Shown here one piece after another: positions 24,959 to 32,759 of a stretch of DNA of 64,000 bases (its first letter is position 1; every line of letters starts with the position of its first letter). The stretch spans positions 1 to 64,000 of the forward strand of contig MKTY01000027.1 in NCBI GenBank assembly GCA_001898485.1. Direction: 5' to 3'. The notes beneath the pieces were generated by a model. It made no database searches. It worked only from the letters and a program-made list of their open reading frames with translations, and was not told the origin of the DNA. A program made the position numbers and the translations under genes. Source of the DNA: Sphingobacteriales bacterium 46-32. GTDB taxonomy: Bacteria; Bacteroidota; Bacteroidia; Chitinophagales; Chitinophagaceae.

Positions 24959-27334
24959 ATGAGAAAATTAATCTGTTTGCTTTTTATGGCGTCACAACTG
25001 GGTGCATCTGCACAAATAAAATATCCGGCAACTTATCGCGAGAATGTGGTGGATAACTATAACGGGGTTACAGTAGAAGATCCGTATCGCTGGCTCGAGG
25101 ACGATAACAGTGAGCGCACCAAACAGTGGGTTATTGAACAGAATAAAATCACCTTCGATTATCTCAATCAGATTCCGTTTCGCAAGCAGGTCCGCGACCG
25201 GCTCGAAAAGCTGTGGAACTACCCTAAATATTCTTCTCCTTTCAAAAAGGGCGACTGGTATTATTTCTTTAAAAATGATGGCCTGCAAAACCAGTCGGTC
25301 ATGTACCGCCAAAAAGGACTGCAGGGCACACCCGAAGAGTTTCTCAATCCCAATACCCTTAATAAAGAAGGCGTAGCTGCCCTGAGCGGACTGGGATTCA
25401 GCAAAAAGGGAAAATACATGGCTTATTCCATTTCAGTAGCCGGCAGCGACTGGCAGGAAGTGTATGTAATGGAGACGGCCACCAAAAAGGTATTGCCCGA
25501 TACAATCCGCTGGGTGAAATTCAGCGGTTTCAACTGGCTGGGTGAAGATGGCTTTTATTACAGCCGATATGACCAGCCCGATGAAAAGACCCGGCTCAGC
25601 CGCCGCAACGAATTTCAAAAAGTATATTATCATAAAATAGGTACCAGCCAGGCCGAAGACAAACTGATATACGAGGATAAAAAACACCCGCTTCGCTTTC
25701 ATGGAGTAGGTGCCACCGAAGATGAACGTTTCCTGATCCTGTATGTGTCGGAAGGCACAAGCGGTTCAGAGCTCTGGTATATGGACCGGAAAGATGCATC
25801 GCAGAAGCAGTTCAAATTACTCATTCCCGGCTTCGCCAGCGAAGCCAGTGTAGTGGATAATGATGGAGATCGATTGCTGGTTCGCACCAATATCGATGCA
25901 CCCAACTACCGTGTCGTTTCTATTGATCCGAAAAAGCCGGCTAAGCAAAACTGGAAAGAGATTATTCCCGAAAAATCCGAGGCCCTGCAGGGCGTAGGTT
26001 CCTGCGGCAGACAGCTTTTTGCAGACTATCTCAAAGATGCGTCTACCCGCGTTTACCAGTACAACTATGATGGTAGCCTGGTACGCGAAGTATATCTGCC
26101 CGGTATTGGTACTGCCAGCGGATTTGGCGGAGAACCGGAAGATAAAGAACTGTTTTTTACGTTTACCTCATTTACCACCCCACCTGCTATTTACCGTTAT
26201 GATATTACAACTGGCGGAGCGGATCTGTTTCGCAGCACCAGCATAGCGATGAATACAAGTGAAATGGTTACGGAACAACTATTTTTCAATAGTAAAGACG
26301 GCACCCGCGTGCCTATGTTCCTGACCTATAAAAAGGGAATAGAACGTAATGGCAACAATCCTGTATTACTTTACGGATATGGCGGGTTCAATATACCCAT
26401 GACGCCGGGATTCAGCATCAGCAATGCATTTTTCATTGAGCAGGGCGGTATCTATGTAGTAGTCAACCTCCGTGGCGGAAGTGAATATGGCGAGGACTGG
26501 CACAAAGGCGGTATGCTGGAGAAAAAACAAAACGTATTTGACGATTTTATCGGAGCTGCAGAATACCTCATCAAAAACCGGTTTACCAATCCCAACCGGA
26601 TTGCCATTCGCGGAGGAAGCAATGGCGGTTTGCTGGTAGGAGCGGTCATGACGCAGCGTCCCGATCTGTTCAGGGTGGCTTTGCCACAAGTGGGGGTTTT
26701 GGATATGCTGCGGTTCCACAAATTTACCGTGGGAGCAGCCTGGGCAGTGGAATATGGCAATGCCGATACGGCCAGTCAGTTTCCTTTCCTGTATAAATAT
26801 TCGCCCTATCATAACCTGAAAACGGGCGTGAAGTATCCGGCCACGCTGGTCACAACAGCCGATCATGATGACAGGGTAGTGCCGGCGCATTCATTCAAGT
26901 TTGCAGCACGTCTGCAGGCTTATGCAGGGCAAACAAACGGAGCGCCACTGCTGATCAGAATTGATACAGATGCCGGACATGGAGCCGGCAAACCAACCAG
27001 CAAATCGATCGATGAAGCAGCCGATATCTGGAGCTTTGTGATGAATGAGCTGGGAATGTCTTTCATAGACGGTGCAGGCGTAGGCAAAGGAGGTACAGCA
27101 ACTGAAGGAAAGGGTAGTGGTGGTGATGGCAGTTTTTCACTGCCTTCAAAATCAGGTAGTGCGACGGATACAAAGGGAGCCAGCAATGCTGGTGCCCGTA
27201 ATCAGAGCCAGCCGGCTTCACAGCAGGAGTCCGGATCCAAACCCGCAACCGGCAATACAAACAGTTCGCCAGCCACTAAAGCCGCACAACAACAGCAAGG
27301 CAGCAGTTCTCCACTGCGCAAACGAAAAAACTAA
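24959..27334 (+). CDS. secreted prolyl oligopeptidase (S9A family) with low-complexity tail
   Basis: This periplasmic serine peptidase cleaves after proline in short peptides. The signal peptide is MRKLICLLFMASQLGASAQ. The N-terminal beta-propeller begins with VEDPYRWLEDDNS and spans about 75-430. The alpha/beta-hydrolase domain has the nucleophile Ser554 in RGGSNGGLLVG, the acid in ADHDDRVVP and the His in DAGHGAGKP. The usual enzyme ends near residue 700, but this one carries about 92 extra residues rich in Gly, Ser, Ala, Gln and Thr, ending SSSPLRKRKN. The tail has no sorting-domain signature. Confidence 0.95.
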   Translation: MRKLICLLFMASQLGASAQIKYPATYRENVVDNYNGVTVEDPYRWLEDDNSERTKQWVIEQNKITFDYLNQIPFRKQVRDRLEKLWNYPKYSSPFKKGDWYYFFKNDGLQNQSVMYRQKGLQGTPEEFLNPNTLNKEGVAALSGLGFSKKGKYMAYSISVAGSDWQEVYVMETATKKVLPDTIRWVKFSGFNWLGEDGFYYSRYDQPDEKTRLSRRNEFQKVYYHKIGTSQAEDKLIYEDKKHPLRFHGVGATEDERFLILYVSEGTSGSELWYMDRKDASQKQFKLLIPGFASEASVVDNDGDRLLVRTNIDAPNYRVVSIDPKKPAKQNWKEIIPEKSEALQGVGSCGRQLFADYLKDASTRVYQYNYDGSLVREVYLPGIGTASGFGGEPEDKELFFTFTSFTTPPAIYRYDITTGGADLFRSTSIAMNTSEMVTEQLFFNSKDGTRVPMFLTYKKGIERNGNNPVLLYGYGGFNIPMTPGFSISNAFFIEQGGIYVVVNLRGGSEYGEDWHKGGMLEKKQNVFDDFIGAAEYLIKNRFTNPNRIAIRGGSNGGLLVGAVMTQRPDLFRVALPQVGVLDMLRFHKFTVGAAWAVEYGNADTASQFPFLYKYSPYHNLKTGVKYPATLVTTADHDDRVVPAHSFKFAARLQAYAGQTNGAPLLIRIDTDAGHGAGKPTSKSIDEAADIWSFVMNELGMSFIDGAGVGKGGTATEGKGSGGDGSFSLPSKSGSATDTKGASNAGARNQSQPASQQESGSKPATGNTNSSPATKAAQQQQGSSSPLRKRKN

Positions 27335-27353
27335 AATTATTAATTCTTATTTC

Positions 27354-27379
27354 GAAAATCCCTGGTGACAGGGATTTTC
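27354..27379 (+). terminator. hairpin terminator after prolyl oligopeptidase
   Basis: GAAAATCCCTG (27354-27364) pairs perfectly with CAGGGATTTTC (27369-27379) around GTGA. The T-run is contained in the stem; no long U-tract follows. Confidence 0.65.
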
Positions 27380-27396
27380 CCGGTTTAATACATATT

Positions 27397-28278
27397 ATGA
27401 AAGTACTGGTGACAGGAGCAAATGGTTTTTTGGGCTATTATCTCTGCCGGCAGTTGCATGCAGCGGGACATACCGTGCTGGCTACGGGCAAAGGCGGTAA
27501 CCGGCATGGTGATATTGCTTATGCGTATGCATCCCTGGATTTTACAGATCCTTTTGCCGTACATGATGTATTTGAAGCTTTCGCACCCGAAGCGGTGATT
27601 CACGCGGGTGCCATGAGTAAACCCGATGAGTGTGAAAAGAATCAATGGCAGGCTTATCTTGTCAACGTGGAAGGCACCCTTCATTTGCTGGCTAATGCCG
27701 AAGAGTGCGAAGCTTACTTTCTTTTTGTATCCACCGATTTTGTTTTTGATGGGGAAACGGGGATGTATACCGAAGAAGCCACCGTCAACCCGGTTAACTA
27801 TTACGGCAAAACAAAGGCAGAAGCAGAGGAAGCTGTACAGGAATATGCCCATGCATGGGGTATTGTGCGTACAGTGCTGGTATATGGCCTGCCGCAGGGT
27901 GGCCGAAGTAACCTGCTGTCTGTTGTGAAAGAAAAACTGGAAAAGGGAGAAACGTACCAGGTGGTCAGCGATCAATGGCGAACGCCCACTTTTGTAGAAG
28001 ATCTTGCTGCCGGTATAGTACAACTGGTACAACAGCGAAGCAAAGGTATCTACCATCTTAGCGGACCCGATGGTTATAGTCCATATGAAATGGCAAAGGA
28101 ACTTGCCGCATTGCTGAAACTCGATGCTGCGTTAATACAACCCTGCCTGTCTGCTGTAATACCTGGCGCTGCCAGACGTCCAATGCGTACGGGTCTGAGT
28201 ATAGAAAAAGCAAAAGCTGCTATCGGATATGCCCCTCTTTCTTTCGCCGAAGGATTGCGGCGGTTGTATGGTCAATAA
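27397..28278 (+). CDS. RmlD-like SDR-family sugar-nucleotide reductase
   Basis: The 293-residue extended SDR has NAD(P)-binding TGANGFLGYYL at the N-terminus, the STDFVFDG block and catalytic Tyr/Lys in NYYGKTKAEAE. The C-terminal LRPT-like substrate region appears as RRPMRTGLSIEKAKAAIGY. These are hallmarks of dTDP-4-dehydrorhamnose reductase (RmlD). No other dTDP-rhamnose genes are nearby, so an exact substrate cannot be assigned. It lies 18 bp after the oligopeptidase terminator and ends 8 bp from the convergent DUF1684 gene. Confidence 0.82.
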   Translation: MKVLVTGANGFLGYYLCRQLHAAGHTVLATGKGGNRHGDIAYAYASLDFTDPFAVHDVFEAFAPEAVIHAGAMSKPDECEKNQWQAYLVNVEGTLHLLANAEECEAYFLFVSTDFVFDGETGMYTEEATVNPVNYYGKTKAEAEEAVQEYAHAWGIVRTVLVYGLPQGGRSNLLSVVKEKLEKGETYQVVSDQWRTPTFVEDLAAGIVQLVQQRSKGIYHLSGPDGYSPYEMAKELAALLKLDAALIQPCLSAVIPGAARRPMRTGLSIEKAKAAIGYAPLSFAEGLRRLYGQ

Positions 28279-28286
28279 CAAACTCG

Positions 28287-28886
28287 TTATTCGGCCACAA
28301 TATGTCCGCTGAATGTTTTTTCGCCGGCCATTACCGCTATCGGCAATTGATTGGCCCGGGGTGGGATCGGGCAATTATATTTTCCTGTTACATAAGCGCA
28401 ATAGGGATTATAAGCCTTATTGAAGTCAAGCACAATCCGGCCGTTCTGAATATCGCCCAGTTTCAGATCCAGGTAACGTCCACTGGCGTAGGTTTCGTCG
28501 CCCGAGGTGAGATCGGTGAAGGGAAGAAAGAGATTTTCACGGTACCTGGGTGATTCGAGCAGGCTTTGCGATTGATAAACGGGAAGCTGAATGGCAGTAT
28601 CTCCTTTTGAAAAATAAAGCGTGCCATATATCCGGAATGCTTTCTGGATCTTGCCCGAAGTGGGCATATTGAACCATTTGCTGTCAGCAGCTTTTTCAAA
28701 ACGGGCCACGAAGCGGTAGGCAGGATTGGGAGCATAAAAGCGGAATCCTTTTTTATTATCCCCGGTTACTACTTCATGTTCTTTTACATATTTGCTGAGG
28801 TATTGCTGAATAGAATCGTTGTAATTGTTTTGTGCCTGAACGGTTGCAAAACAACAAATCAGCAAGGCCGCTACTATTGTTTTCAT
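28287..28886 (-). CDS. DUF1684 domain-containing exported protein
   Basis: The 199-residue protein has a signal peptide (MKTIVAALLICCFATVQAQ) and the DUF1684 fold. Characteristic segments are FLPFTDLTSGDETYASGRYL, IVLDFNKAYNPYCAY and YNCPIPPRANQLPIAVMAGEK near the C-terminus. Family members occur widely in Bacteroidota and other phyla as exported single-domain proteins; the function is not established. The two cysteines in NPYCAYVTGKYNCP could form a disulfide or metal site. It is transcribed towards the RmlD-like gene, and a large composite repeat lies upstream. Confidence 0.88.
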   Translation of the reverse strand: MKTIVAALLICCFATVQAQNNYNDSIQQYLSKYVKEHEVVTGDNKKGFRFYAPNPAYRFVARFEKAADSKWFNMPTSGKIQKAFRIYGTLYFSKGDTAIQLPVYQSQSLLESPRYRENLFLPFTDLTSGDETYASGRYLDLKLGDIQNGRIVLDFNKAYNPYCAYVTGKYNCPIPPRANQLPIAVMAGEKTFSGHIVAE

Positions 28887-28899
28887 TTATTAAAATTTA

Positions 28900-29094
28900 G
28901 GACAGAGGACAGTTGACAGTGAACAGTTGACAGTTGACAGTTGATAGTTGACAGTGGACAGTTGTTTCTTTATACTCTTTATACCCCCTTATACCCTTTA
29001 TACTCTTTATACCCCTTATACTCTTTATACCCCTTTATACCCTTTATTCCCCCTTATACCCTTTATACCCCCTTATACCCTTTATACGCGGTAA
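28900..29094. repeat. composite repeat: ACAGTKG arm joined to TTTATACC arm
   Basis: Positions 28902-28965 hold about eight ACAGTTG/ACAGTGG/ACAGTGA heptamers in G-rich orientation. They are followed directly by about 16 TTTATACC/TTTATACT-type units in C-rich orientation (28967-29093). The second arm ends 7 bp from the stop codon of the citrulline hydrolase gene. Confidence 0.85.
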
Positions 29095-29100
29095 ACAAGA

Positions 29101-30015
29101 CTATACCTTCTTGGGTAAATGTATCTCAGCCAGCATACAGCGCGCACTGCCGCCGCCATTACTTTCAATCGTATTAAGCGGGGCATGAAGAATACGGTTA
29201 AAGGCTGTCAGCTGATCCAGCTGTGCCTGATCAAGTGACTGAAATGCCTGTGAAGACATGATCAGCAAACGCTCACCGGATGTATTCTGAACCTGCAGCA
29301 TATTGCCCGCAAAATGGGCCATCTGACGGAGGCTGATCGGGATAATAACTTTGCCTGATGTGGTTATGCTGTCACTCACCAGCTGGCGCTGACCGGCATC
29401 CGGAATGCTATCAAGGCAGATCACCACATAACGATCAGCCACACACATCATCACATTGGTATGGTAAATTGGCTGGCCGCCAGCGTCTACCGCATCGAAG
29501 ATCACTGCACGGTAATGCATTTTTGCACAGAAATCTTCCAGTACGGTACGATCTGTACGGGGCGAGAGGCAGGCATAGGCAATCTGCTGATCTCTGTCCA
29601 GTACCATGCTGCCTGTGCCTTCGAGAAATAAGTGCTGCTGTTCGAATCCGGTCAGGTCCAGGGTTTGCCGGATTGTAAAACGGTCAGCGAGCGCCTGCAA
29701 AACGTGCGGCTTTCTTTCTGCCCTCCGGTTGGGGGCAAACATGGGATATAGCAGTAAGGTGCCGTCTGCATGAAAAGAAACCCAGTTGTTGGGGAAGATA
29801 GAATCAGGCGTATATGGCACGGGCGTATCTTCTACAACGGTTACATCCACGCCGTTTTCACGCAGCAATGATACAAAACCATCAAACTCGCCGCGGGCAG
29901 TTTCCTGCACATGGTCAGTTTCTCCGGCCACCTGAAAAGCATTGTTTACAGCCGTCTCTGCATTGAATGCAAAGTTGACCGGTCGTATCATCAGTAAGTG
30001 AGAAGTTGTTTGCAT
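29101..30015 (-). CDS. ctlX: citrulline utilization hydrolase-type (CtlX/DDAH-like) guanidine-modifying enzyme
   Basis: The 304-residue protein belongs to the five-bladed beta/alpha-propeller amidinotransferase fold. Its N-terminus SHLLMIRPVNFAFN is characteristic of CtlX. Catalytic-region motifs are FPNNWVSFHADG, LEGTGSMVLDR, IYHTNVMMC (His) and SARCMLAEI (nucleophilic Cys near the C-terminus). CtlX is associated with hydrolysis of citrulline or related compounds, releasing ammonia. It starts 22 bp after the arginine deiminase-like gene on the same strand, suggesting consecutive steps from arginine through citrulline. No ornithine carbamoyltransferase is in view. Confidence 0.85.
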   Translation of the reverse strand: MQTTSHLLMIRPVNFAFNAETAVNNAFQVAGETDHVQETARGEFDGFVSLLRENGVDVTVVEDTPVPYTPDSIFPNNWVSFHADGTLLLYPMFAPNRRAERKPHVLQALADRFTIRQTLDLTGFEQQHLFLEGTGSMVLDRDQQIAYACLSPRTDRTVLEDFCAKMHYRAVIFDAVDAGGQPIYHTNVMMCVADRYVVICLDSIPDAGQRQLVSDSITTSGKVIIPISLRQMAHFAGNMLQVQNTSGERLLIMSSQAFQSLDQAQLDQLTAFNRILHAPLNTIESNGGGSARCMLAEIHLPKKV

Positions 30016-30036
30016 AGAATTGAATACAGATACAGT

Positions 30037-31485
30037 TTAATCGATCTCATCACGCAGCAGGGGCATGCTCATACAATGGAATCCACCCCGCGCGCGGGAG
30101 AGTTCGGCCGAGGGCATGGTAATCAATGTATCGCTCAGATCCTGTACTTTAATAGTGCCAGCTTCGAGCGCAGCTACCAGCTCGTGGGCATGGATGATAG
30201 AAAAACCGGCATTCCGAAATGCTTCCAGGGTTTTGTCATTGCGGTCGTAGCCCAGTACAACCCCTTCTTTTAAGGCAAGCAGGTTGCACGAGTCTGTCCA
30301 TTGTTCGCGGGCATCGTATGGAAATTCGTTGTTGCCGCTGTAAATGAATTTTACTTTGTCTTCACATTTCAGGTCATGACGGCTGATATCGCTCAGCAGG
30401 TCTTCGAGGTTGTCGAAAAATGTTGGGTTAGACGGATCTTTTTTGCGGAATTGAGTGATACGGATTTTATCGTCCTTACGAGATCCTTCCAGTACCCGCT
30501 GTACCGGATCAGCATCTTCCATCTTAATAGCTTTTTTGGAAAAAGCGCCCAGCAGTACCCACACATTTCGTTTTACCTGAGTAAATACAGTGTCAATATG
30601 CATGTAATCCCGCTTTTTGGGGATTTTTATCACGGTAACCTTCTTAACAATATTGCGCGCAAAAAGTATATTAATGCACTGATGCGCCGCTTCCATGGTA
30701 GTGCGTTCGCTGATGCCGATCAGTAAGTGGTCGCGTGTGACCACCATGATATCGCCACCTTCGAGGGTCACTTTTCTGTCGTCGCCATCTTTTGGCAGCA
30801 GGAAATGGTGCGATGTATTGGGGAGTTCAATGATATTTTTCCGGTATCCGGCAAATAGGGGATGATTATAAAAAATATATTTTACGAGCAGGGCTTCACG
30901 TGTTCTGGCCTTGCGGGCAGGTTTGTTGAGCAGGATATACTCATTGATGGTGATACCGATATCTCGTGTAAAAATGAAGTTAGGTATTGGCGGAAACAAC
31001 ATTTCCTTATCATTCATAGTGCCGCTGATAAAAACCTTGGCCAGCTTCTGACCATCAATACCGGCCAGGTGATCCTGCATTTCATACGAGCAGTTTTCAA
31101 GTGCACATACCGATGCGATCAGTTTCAGTTTGATTTCGCGGTCTTCGAGTATTTCTCCGAGCAGCCATTGCAGTTCCACCACTTTGTCTGAACGGAAAAA
31201 GTGGGGGCTATCCGGTTTGTAGAATACATACTCATGGTCAGGATGATCTATATCATGCAGGCGGCCTGTAATTTTTTCGGGATCCAGGAAATAGAGGAGG
31301 AGTTTGGTGTAATAATCGTACTCCTTGCGGCGGATCGTGTCGAGGTGTACTATGTCTTCAAACAACCAGTCCTGCGCTTTGGAAGGCACAACTTTACCAA
31401 TACCACTATCGGGGCTGTGTACCAGCAACCGACGCAGTGTTCCTATCTCTGAACTTACATTTATCTGTGTGTTATTCTTTGCCAT
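30037..31485 (-). CDS. arginine deiminase-family protein
   Basis: The 482-residue protein (from MAKNNTQINV at 31485; a frame extension adds five residues) is a guanidine-modifying enzyme of the arginine deiminase type. Motifs are IGTLRRLLVHSPD, NFIFTRDIGI, YMHIDTVFTQV with the catalytic His/Asp, EGGDIMVV and RGGFHCMSMPL with the nucleophilic Cys close to the end. It is longer than typical arginine deiminase (about 410) because of inserts around residues 90-170 and 300-370. The expected reaction is arginine to citrulline plus ammonia. It forms a two-gene unit with ctlX. Confidence 0.85.
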   Translation of the reverse strand: MAKNNTQINVSSEIGTLRRLLVHSPDSGIGKVVPSKAQDWLFEDIVHLDTIRRKEYDYYTKLLLYFLDPEKITGRLHDIDHPDHEYVFYKPDSPHFFRSDKVVELQWLLGEILEDREIKLKLIASVCALENCSYEMQDHLAGIDGQKLAKVFISGTMNDKEMLFPPIPNFIFTRDIGITINEYILLNKPARKARTREALLVKYIFYNHPLFAGYRKNIIELPNTSHHFLLPKDGDDRKVTLEGGDIMVVTRDHLLIGISERTTMEAAHQCINILFARNIVKKVTVIKIPKKRDYMHIDTVFTQVKRNVWVLLGAFSKKAIKMEDADPVQRVLEGSRKDDKIRITQFRKKDPSNPTFFDNLEDLLSDISRHDLKCEDKVKFIYSGNNEFPYDAREQWTDSCNLLALKEGVVLGYDRNDKTLEAFRNAGFSIIHAHELVAALEAGTIKVQDLSDTLITMPSAELSRARGGFHCMSMPLLRDEID

Positions 31486-31508
31486 ACTTAAAACTAACAA
31501 TCGTTGGT

Positions 31509-31516
31509 CAAAGATA
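31509..31516 (-). promoter_or_regulatory. -7 element for arginine deiminase-family gene
   Basis: CAAAGATA on the plus strand reads TATCTTTG on the minus strand, a full match to TAnnTTTG. It is 24 bp before the start codon and 8 bp inside the edge of the neighbouring repeat arm. Confidence 0.55.
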
Positions 31517-31523
31517 AGGAAAG

Positions 31524-31696
31524 TAATGTGCTAATGTGCTGATGTGTTAATGTGCTAATGGGAAGCGATAATTTTCCTTTTATATGGAGATACAAAAAAG
31601 CTGTCGGTACAACCGGCAGCTTTAAATACATTCATTTTTAATAAACAAGCCAATAAATCTTCAACCTGCATTAGCACATTAGCACATCAGCACATT
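31524..31696. repeat. ATGTGCTR inverted-arm element
   Basis: The left arm is 31524-31560 and the right arm 31669-31696. The last 28 bases of the left arm pair with the right arm with one mismatch. The right arm ends 3 bp from the stop codon of the universal stress protein gene. The centre holds that gene's terminator. Confidence 0.85.
31594..31623 (-). terminator. terminator of universal stress protein gene
   Basis: AAAGCTGTCGGT and ACCGGCAGCTTT (31597-31608, 31612-31623) pair with one wobble around ACA. On the minus strand the stem is followed by a U run (A run 31594-31599 on plus). Confidence 0.8.
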
Positions 31697-31698
31697 GT

Positions 31699-32484
31699 TC
31701 ACTGGTGCGCCGCCAGCAACGGTACGCTGCTGTTGTAGGCGAGTTTGCGTGTATGGCTGCTGCTGAAAAGATTGTTGAAGAATGTATGATTTTTGGGAAT
31801 GATAATGATCAGATCAATGTTGCGGTCGCGCGCAAACTGTTCGATAGCTTCGTAAAAATCATTCATACCAATAAAATAAAATTCTGGTTTGAACTCGGCA
31901 AACATCTCCTGCATTTTTGCACGGCCATTCAGAAACTCTTCTGTAAGTGTTACGTAGTGCTGGTTATCGACATTAACAATATGCAGGTTGGCTTTAAACA
32001 GTTCCAGCACATTTTTAATAGCCAGTACTGGTGTGGTGTTTTCCACGTCCTGGAAGTCGGAGGTGAGCGCAATATTGGACACACCTGTATAAGTTGCTTC
32101 GTGTGGTATGATCATGACGGGGCATACATTCTGCTGCACCATCTTAAGCGATTTGCTGCCGCTGAAAATCTGGCGCCATTCTTCTTTTTCCGTAATACCC
32201 ATTACAATCAGTTCGGCCGTTTTCTGGTAAGCCAGGCGACCCAGGTTGTCGATCAGATCATCGCCCAGTTCTTTTACGCATTCAATGTTGCTTACGCCTT
32301 TTTGTTCCAGTTCGGTTTTCAGCGTCTGCAGATACTGTTCTGTAGTATCGGCTTCAGCCTCTTCTTCAAACATATGATATAGAATAACCCGGGTATCAGT
32401 ACGGCCACTGAGCATGGCGGCGGCATAGCGGGCAGCGTGCAGGGAAGTTTCAGAAAAGTCAACAGGGATGATCACATCTTTCAT
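31699..32484 (-). CDS. tandem-domain universal stress protein
   Basis: The 261-residue cytoplasmic protein contains two UspA-type domains. The first (1-135) begins KDVIIPVDFSETSLHAARYAAAML and ends in the nucleotide-loop region LIVMGITEKEEWRQIFSGSKS followed by CPVMIIP. The second (about 140-261) begins VSNIALTSDFQDVE and ends LIIIIPKNHTFFNNLFSSSHTRKLAYNSSVPLLA. Both retain part of the Gx2Gx9GS ATP-loop pattern in weakened form. It stands alone with its own terminator. Role in stress physiology is inferred from family only. Confidence 0.9.
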   Translation of the reverse strand: MKDVIIPVDFSETSLHAARYAAAMLSGRTDTRVILYHMFEEEAEADTTEQYLQTLKTELEQKGVSNIECVKELGDDLIDNLGRLAYQKTAELIVMGITEKEEWRQIFSGSKSLKMVQQNVCPVMIIPHEATYTGVSNIALTSDFQDVENTTPVLAIKNVLELFKANLHIVNVDNQHYVTLTEEFLNGRAKMQEMFAEFKPEFYFIGMNDFYEAIEQFARDRNIDLIIIIPKNHTFFNNLFSSSHTRKLAYNSSVPLLAAHQ

Positions 32485-32759
32485 ATAGAGTAGTTAGGTT
32501 TTAATCCAGGCAAAGAAAATATAAAATAATCTTATTTACCCAATCACTTGCACTACAATCTTTTCAACAGATGTGGAAGAACAGTAAACAGGCTTCCGGG
32601 CGCCGGTATCCGTTTTGGTAAGAGCTAGGCAGGTCTGCCAGTAAGAGTTATCACTCAATTGATTATCAATGTATCAGGGAAATTTATGAAAATGACTCTT
32701 CTGTTTTACCTTGCACTATTGTCTGCAGTTGCGGCAGGCATCCCCTAATACCCGTACGT
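32485..32759. other. divergent intergenic region with a 20-codon signal-like open frame
   Basis: The 275-bp gap has no recognised promoter. A short frame at 32686-32748 (20 codons, MKMTLLFYLALLSAVAAG, then IP and a stop) looks like an isolated signal peptide. It ends 11 bp before the next start codon. It might be a leader peptide, a decayed gene start or chance. Confidence 0.35.

Noticed and set aside
28941-29177. Plus-strand open frame of 78 codons rich in Leu-Tyr-Pro repeats
   Set aside because: It is the translation of TTTATACC-type repeat units and runs into the ctlX gene on the other strand. No real protein features.
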